Shown here: positions 6,508-9,635 of the stretch, in pieces
How the letters are laid out: every line of letters begins with the position of its first letter
Position numbering within the stretch: the stretch's first letter is position 1
Source of the DNA: Chloroflexota bacterium
GTDB taxonomy: Bacteria; Chloroflexota; Anaerolineae; Anaerolineales; Anaerolineaceae
Length of the DNA stretch: 9,635 bases
NCBI GenBank assembly: GCA_011053085.1
Contig: DSBE01000325.1
Location: 1 to 9,635, forward strand
Reading direction: 5' to 3'
Notes under the pieces: model-generated
Database searches by the model: none
Told to the model about the DNA's origin: nothing
What the model saw: only the letters and a program-made list of their open reading frames with translations
Position numbers and translations under genes: made by a program

Positions 6508-6894
6508 TTAGCGCTGGTTGTTATAACCGCCGCCGCGATTGCCACCACCACGATTGCCACCGCCACCGCCGCGATTACCGCCGCCACGGTTGCTATTGTA
6601 GCCACCGCCGCCGCCGCGCGGACGGAATCCGCCGGAGCGTTCTTCACGCGGGCGGGCTTCGTTGACGGTCAGGGGGCGTCCGCCGACTTCTTTGTCATTG
6701 AACATTTCGATGGCCTTGGCGGCCTCTTCCTTGCTGCTCATGGTGATGAACGCAAAGCCTTTGGGTCTGCCAGAGTCACGGTCTTTAATGACATCCACGG
6801 CAACTACAGTGCCAGCCTCGCCGAACAACGTGCGCAGTTGTTCTTCATCGGTGGCATATGACATATTACCTACATACAGTTTTGTTTCCAACAT
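6508..6894 (-). CDS. Small glycine-rich RNA-binding protein (single RRM with RGG tail)
   Basis: A 128-residue cytoplasmic protein: one RNA recognition motif followed by a disordered RGG/GN-rich tail. RNP2 is LYVGNM (6-11) and RNP1 is KGFAFITM (45-52), each with the aromatic residues that stack on RNA bases (Y7, F47, F49). The tail (89-128) is almost only G, R, N and Y, in repeats such as RGGGNRGGG. The architecture resembles cyanobacterial Rbp proteins and plant glycine-rich proteins, which are often cold-induced RNA chaperones; that role here is inference. ATG 6894 is only two bases from GAGG (6897-6900). The next codon, TTG 6891, has better spacing (five bases) and would give M-E-T-K as in many family members, so the start may be one codon shorter. 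An in-frame extension upstream to 6984 has no ribosome site. The gene has its own promoter and a structured leader. Confidence 0.93.
   Translation of the reverse strand: MLETKLYVGNMSYATDEEQLRTLFGEAGTVVAVDVIKDRDSGRPKGFAFITMSSKEEAAKAIEMFNDKEVGGRPLTVNEARPREERSGGFRPRGGGGGYNSNRGGGNRGGGGGNRGGGNRGGGYNNQR
6511..6630 (-). repeat. Low-complexity RGG/GN-repeat coding stretch
   Basis: This part of the RRM gene encodes tandem imperfect units of the type RGGG and NRGGG, so the DNA is a run of GGT/GGC/CGC-type codons with strong local bias. It is the C-terminal tail of the protein (residues 89-128), probably disordered and RNA-binding. Such tracts change length easily by slippage, and the opposite strand shows misleading open frames here. 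Confidence 0.85.
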
Positions 6895-6925
6895 TTCCTC
6901 TACTTTACTAACACAGACTTGGTTT

Positions 6926-6958
6926 AAAAAAGATGTCACCATCGTTTCTGGATGGTGA
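6926..6958 (-). terminator. Terminator-like hairpin in the leader of the RRM gene
   Basis: On the minus strand TCACCATC (6958-6951), a seven-base loop CAGAAAC and GATGGTGA (6943-6936) form an 8-bp stem. Four bases (CATC) follow, then six T (6931-6926). It lies downstream of the RRM gene's own predicted start site (about 6989) and 31 bases before its ATG. It may therefore be an attenuator of that gene, a terminator for the upstream AI-2E gene, or both. The four-base gap before the T-run makes it weaker than the canonical form. Confidence 0.6.
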
Positions 6959-6995
6959 TGCACTGTAGCTACCAATCTGATCAACTATTGGTGTA

Positions 6996-7023
6996 ATTAT
7001 ACCACAGTGATAGTGTTTGAAAA
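6996..7023 (-). promoter_or_regulatory. Extended -10 promoter of the RRM gene
   Basis: On the minus strand TGGTATAAT (7004-6996) is a perfect extended -10 element (TGnTATAAT). A weak -35, TTTTCA (7023-7018), lies 16 bases further upstream and matches TTGACA at four of six positions. The predicted start near 6989 gives a leader of about 95 bases before the ATG. A 6-bp dyad (6971-6992) straddles the start site. Confidence 0.65.
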
Positions 7024-7049
7024 AGCAAGCAAATTGGGAATCCTAATTT

Positions 7050-8210
7050 TCAGTCTGTAGATTCGTCCACGTCTTCCGCTATTTGCTCAGGTTCTGGCTC
7101 AGATTCACTTTCCTCAGACACAAGTTCTTCCACTTCAGATGCCGGCTGCGGGAAATAACGGGTGCGGGTGATATCGATGATGGCCAGCAGCAAAGAGAAG
7201 ATCACGGGGCCATACACCAACCCCCAGATGCCAAACATGGCCAGCCCGCCCAGGATGGCGATGAAGCTGATCACCAGTGGCATGCGTGCCTCACGCGGGA
7301 TCAGTTTGGCGCGCAGCACAGTGTCGATATTGCCGATGACGATGATCTGGAAGATTACCAGGGCGATGGCTTTGACGATCTCGCCGTTGATAAAGTAGAA
7401 GACTGCGATGGGAACCACCACCATGCCGGTACCCAACAGGGGGATAAAAGAGAACACGGCGATCACCACCGTGAACAGGAGCGTGTTGGGGTTGCCCAGA
7501 ATGGTCAACATGATGCCAGCCAAACCGCCTTGTGCCAATGCAATGATCAGCAATCCCCACACCATTGACTTGGCGGTATTGAGTCCGCGCGAGAGCAGCA
7601 AGTCATTGATCTCGTCTTTGAACGGACTGAGATTTTTGATGAACAGGAGCATGTCATCAAAGCTGGGGATAAAGAGAAACAACAAACCATAAAAGATGAC
7701 CAGATTGATGACAGCTGCCACGGACATGGTGCCGATGGAGGTGATGGCGTTCAGCAGGAAGGTGAGTAACTGCGATATGTAAGATTGCACATTGGTAATG
7801 ATTTGTTCGGGTGTCACCGTGAGCGGCAGCTTGATGTTGGTGAGCAATGTGTTAATCCAATCGGTGATGTTTTCGATGATGTCGGTTTCTGGATTACTGA
7901 TCGACCTCAGATTATTCAGTTCAGTGATCGCCAGTGAGATAACACGGATGGCAGCGAATATTAATATGGTGAAAATTACCAGGGTGAACAGAATCACGAT
8001 GATGGTGGATAGGACAGAAGCGCGTACTTTACGTGGTTTAATTTTGCCCACCAATGATTTGTACAGCGGCTGGACAATATAAGCGACTATCACGGCAAGG
8101 ATCGTGGTGTTCAGGTAGGGTTTGGCGACCAGTGCGGCCAACACCAACAGTATCAAGCCGATGATTGAGAAATAGATCTTGCTGCTTTTGTGGGTTAGTT
8201 CTGCTTTCAT
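7050..8210 (-). CDS. AI-2E/PerM family membrane transport protein
   Basis: A 386-residue polytopic inner-membrane protein of the AI-2E transporter family (PF01594, formerly UPF0118). Hydrophobic segments lie at about residues 12-33, 33-50, 62-88, 157-182, 216-238, 242-274, 280-296 and 309-346, the usual eight-helix pattern with a long extracytoplasmic loop between the third and fourth. Family landmarks are IPLLGTG (256-262) and GIWGLVYGPVI (327-337). Substrates of the family vary (autoinducer-2 export, Na+/H+ exchange, unknown), so the cargo should not be assumed. The C-terminus (357-386) is a strongly acidic Glu/Ser/Asp-rich tail, longer than usual. ATG 8210 has GGGAG six bases upstream; an in-frame TTG at 8234 has no ribosome site and is rejected. 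The gene lies upstream of the RRM gene on the same strand and diverges from the gene at 8386. Confidence 0.92.
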   Translation of the reverse strand: MKAELTHKSSKIYFSIIGLILLVLAALVAKPYLNTTILAVIVAYIVQPLYKSLVGKIKPRKVRASVLSTIIVILFTLVIFTILIFAAIRVISLAITELNNLRSISNPETDIIENITDWINTLLTNIKLPLTVTPEQIITNVQSYISQLLTFLLNAITSIGTMSVAAVINLVIFYGLLFLFIPSFDDMLLFIKNLSPFKDEINDLLLSRGLNTAKSMVWGLLIIALAQGGLAGIMLTILGNPNTLLFTVVIAVFSFIPLLGTGMVVVPIAVFYFINGEIVKAIALVIFQIIVIGNIDTVLRAKLIPREARMPLVISFIAILGGLAMFGIWGLVYGPVIFSLLLAIIDITRTRYFPQPASEVEELVSEESESEPEPEQIAEDVDESTD

Positions 8211-8246
8211 GGGGTGCTCCCGCGGAATTATCAATATTTTCGATTA

Positions 8247-8252
8247 ATTATA
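8247..8252 (-). promoter_or_regulatory. Candidate -10 element of the AI-2E family gene
   Basis: A perfect TATAAT on the minus strand lies 37 bases before the ATG at 8210, so a start near 8240 gives a short leader. No good -35 hexamer lies at 16-18 bases (the nearest sequence is ACAGTT), so only the -10 supports this call. Confidence 0.4.
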
Positions 8253-8347
8253 TCTGAAAAGGAGGTGAAAACTGTCTGTGTTAATAGAGGGTTAACTACA
8301 CAATGGTGAATGACCACCCTATCTGCCAATCTGGTGATGGTTTGATT

Positions 8348-8353
8348 TATAAT
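8348..8353 (+). promoter_or_regulatory. Candidate -10 element of the small exported protein gene
   Basis: A perfect TATAAT lies 33 bases before the ATG at 8386; a start near 8360 would give a leader of about 26 bases that contains the AAAGGAG ribosome site (8368-8374). The -35 region is poor (CTGCCA at 8323-8328 with a 19-base spacer). Confidence 0.45.
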
Positions 8354-8385
8354 CATCAGAATCGGGTAAAGGAGCACTAATTGCC

Positions 8386-8985
8386 ATGTCGACCAAACAC
8401 ATGATAATGATGACGATGTTTATTTTGCTAACAGGTTTGGCCTGTAACCTGCTGCCGCTGGTTGGACAGGATCATTCAGCAGGCATCGATGAGGATAACG
8501 AGGTGCAGATGGGAGCGTTATATCGCAGTGAAAGCGGTGGATTTACCTTCCTGACGTTACCGGGGTATGATATTGATGAGGTGCAGGGGCGCGTCAGTAT
8601 GTTCCCCACCCCCTCAGATGAGCAGAGTGGGCCGTACATAACGATGATCGGCCGGCTGGCGGAAGAAGACATCACTCTGGCACAGGCGCTTAATTACACC
8701 CCAAAAGCCAATAGTAGTAGTGTTTTTTCCGAAACCGAAGACATCATTGTGCAGGGCTTGCCAGCTATTTCTGTGTTTTACACACGTCCGTATCACGCCA
8801 TTGATGGTGTGATTTTGGATTATTACGGCGCCGATGAAGGGGAGGAAATCCAGGGCTGGTTCGTGCTGGTGGAAGTGTCGCCAGGGCATATCTTCCGTCT
8901 GGAGATGTTTGCGCCTTCTCAACAGTGGCAGGAATTGCTGCCATCATTTGAGTCGCTGCTGGAAAGTCTTCGCTTCACAGAGTGA
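8386..8985 (+). CDS. Small exported protein, probable lipoprotein, of unknown function
   Basis: I do not recognise the family with certainty. The 199-residue protein starts with a short hydrophobic, methionine-rich signal (residues 6-19) ending in T-G-L-A-C at 16-20. C20 could be the lipidated cysteine, but the -3 residue is Gly rather than Leu, so the lipobox is not canonical. The mature part is acidic. It contains GGFTFLTLPGYDI (51-63) and ends in a FESLLESLRF-type helix-strand. This outline is reminiscent of PsbP-like/DUF1795 domains, where a strand pair reading 'GF.F..P.GY' opens the fold and an 'F..ll.SlrF' end closes it. That comparison is from memory and weak. It is clearly coding, with a ribosome site AAAGGAG (8368-8374) 11 bases before the ATG and a -10 box upstream. 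It is a single-gene unit, diverging from the AI-2E gene and converging on the UroD-like gene. Confidence 0.75.
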   Translation: MSTKHMIMMTMFILLTGLACNLLPLVGQDHSAGIDEDNEVQMGALYRSESGGFTFLTLPGYDIDEVQGRVSMFPTPSDEQSGPYITMIGRLAEEDITLAQALNYTPKANSSSVFSETEDIIVQGLPAISVFYTRPYHAIDGVILDYYGADEGEEIQGWFVLVEVSPGHIFRLEMFAPSQQWQELLPSFESLLESLRFTE

Positions 8986-9090
8986 CAGGGACTATTTTTC
9001 AAACTGGCAGGTTGGCATTTTTTACCAGTTCGACGGTGACGGCGGAAGCAATGGAGAACAGAATCACTCACGATTGCATCGGCACCTGGC
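8986..9090. other. Convergent intergenic spacer without a clear terminator
   Basis: This 105-base gap separates the exported-protein gene and the UroD-like gene, which converge. The only dyad I see is AACTGG (9002-9007) with CCAGTT (9025-9030), a 6-bp stem with a 17-base loop and no good T-run on either strand. I see no convincing intrinsic terminator or small gene. Confidence 0.4.
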
Positions 9091-9635
9091 TTAATATCGC
9101 CCAAAATGAAGCGCGGCATCGTACATGGCGAGTACATTTTCGACAGGGGAGTTATCCTGGATCTGGTGTGTGGGTGACAGGGCGTAACCGCCGCCGGGCA
9201 TCATCACCGCCAGGGTATCTCGCACATCGCGACGCACATCCTCCTCAGTCCCATACGCCAAAGCGCCGGCGGTAGAGATGCAGCCGTGAAATGCCAGGCG
9301 CCCGCCGAAGGTCGCTTTCAGATAGGCAGGTGACATTGCCGCCGCCTCGGGTTGGAGCGTATCTACTGCATCCACACCCATCTCGATGAAATCATCATAT
9401 GCCCACGAAGACGAACCGCAGGTGTGTACAATCACCGGCAGGCCGAAGCTCTTTGCCAGGTCAATGTACTGTTGGTGTCGTGGTCGCAAGTGTTTGCGGT
9501 ATAGGCGTTTAGAGATCATCGGGCTTTTCTGTGTACCCAGGTCTTCCCCCAGCCAGACCATGTCAATCTTCCAGCGTGCTGCTTCCAGCGTGCGCCCCAG
9601 GATCTCGAGTTCGATCTTCATCCGCCGGTTCATGA
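9091..9635 (-). CDS. Uroporphyrinogen decarboxylase-like protein (PF01208), C-terminal part
   Basis: About the last 180 residues of a gene that enters from the right edge; the Met at 9633 is probably internal, as family members are about 330-380 residues. The fold is the UroD TIM barrel: an ISKRLYRKHLRPRHQQY helix (40-56, numbered from that Met), then the strand and metal-type motif VIVHTCGSS (67-75), GVDAVDTLQPEA (86-97), GRLAFHGCIST (111-121) and PGGGYALSPTHQIQ (146-159). H70-x-C72 is the HxC pattern of the zinc-dependent methylcobamide methyltransferase branch (MtaA/MtbA/CmuA-like), rather than of true haem-pathway UroD. C118 could be a further ligand, but that is speculation. Probable role: methyl transfer involving a corrinoid protein, substrate unknown. 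No corrinoid-protein or activator gene is visible on this side. The gene converges on the exported-protein gene. Confidence 0.85.
   Translation of the reverse strand, partial: MNRRMKIELEILGRTLEAARWKIDMVWLGEDLGTQKSPMISKRLYRKHLRPRHQQYIDLAKSFGLPVIVHTCGSSSWAYDDFIEMGVDAVDTLQPEAAAMSPAYLKATFGGRLAFHGCISTAGALAYGTEEDVRRDVRDTLAVMMPGGGYALSPTHQIQDNSPVENVLAMYDAALHFGRY

Noticed and set aside
6493..6861. Plus-strand open frame opposite the RRM gene with an Ala/Thr-rich repeat
   Set aside because: It is the complement of the RGG-repeat codons; the minus-strand frame has RNP1 and RNP2 and a ribosome site.
6895..6984. N-terminal extension of the RRM protein by 30 residues
   Set aside because: It would be translated from the terminator-like hairpin region starting at a TTG five bases after the predicted transcription start, without a ribosome site; the RRM itself begins just after ATG 6894.
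7083..7568. Plus-strand His/Asp/Gln-rich open frame opposite the AI-2E gene
   Set aside because: Complement of hydrophobic transmembrane codons gives this typical polar pattern; no independent coding evidence.

Overview
The window looks like a chromosomal segment of a free-living bacterium with moderate-to-high GC, most plausibly Chloroflexota (Anaerolineae-like). The assignment is an inference from the gene mix: a CAD-like dihydroorotase, a GH38 alpha-mannosidase, a uroporphyrinogen-decarboxylase-like protein and an RRM protein with an RGG tail. No 16S or other phylogenetic marker is present. I see no tRNA, rRNA, CRISPR array, transposase or phage gene.

Region 1 (1-2274, minus strand) is a de novo pyrimidine cluster transcribed right to left: pyrC (dihydroorotase), pyrB (aspartate carbamoyltransferase) and pyrF (orotidine-5'-phosphate decarboxylase, running off the left edge). 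A good sigma70-type promoter lies just upstream of pyrC. An intrinsic terminator overlaps the pyrC stop codon, between pyrC and pyrB. It looks like an attenuation or polarity point inside the operon.

Region 2 (2275-2546) is a divergent promoter region, with the pyr promoter on the minus strand and a candidate promoter plus an 11-bp hairpin on the plus strand. Region 3 (2547-6406, plus strand) holds an FAD/NAD(P)H oxidoreductase of the NirB/rubredoxin-reductase type, then a large GH38 alpha-mannosidase. The catalytic domain of the mannosidase carries an unexpected pair of DnaJ-type CxxCxGxG motifs. A strong intrinsic terminator follows.

Region 4 (6508-8210, minus strand) has an AI-2E/PerM-type membrane protein and, downstream, a small RRM RNA-binding protein. 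The RRM gene has its own extended -10 promoter and a leader that contains a terminator-like hairpin, so it may be controlled by attenuation. Region 5 (8386-8985, plus) is a small exported protein or lipoprotein of unknown function, diverging from the AI-2E gene. Region 6 (9091-9635, minus) is the C-terminal half of a UroD-like (PF01208) methyltransferase-type protein, cut by the right edge.

The items most worth a second look are the cysteine-motif insert in the GH38 enzyme, the terminator built over the pyrC stop codon, the terminator-like leader of the RRM gene, and the CAD-like dihydroorotase lying next to ATCase in the same order as in animal CAD. I found no clear evidence of a wholly new multi-gene system.
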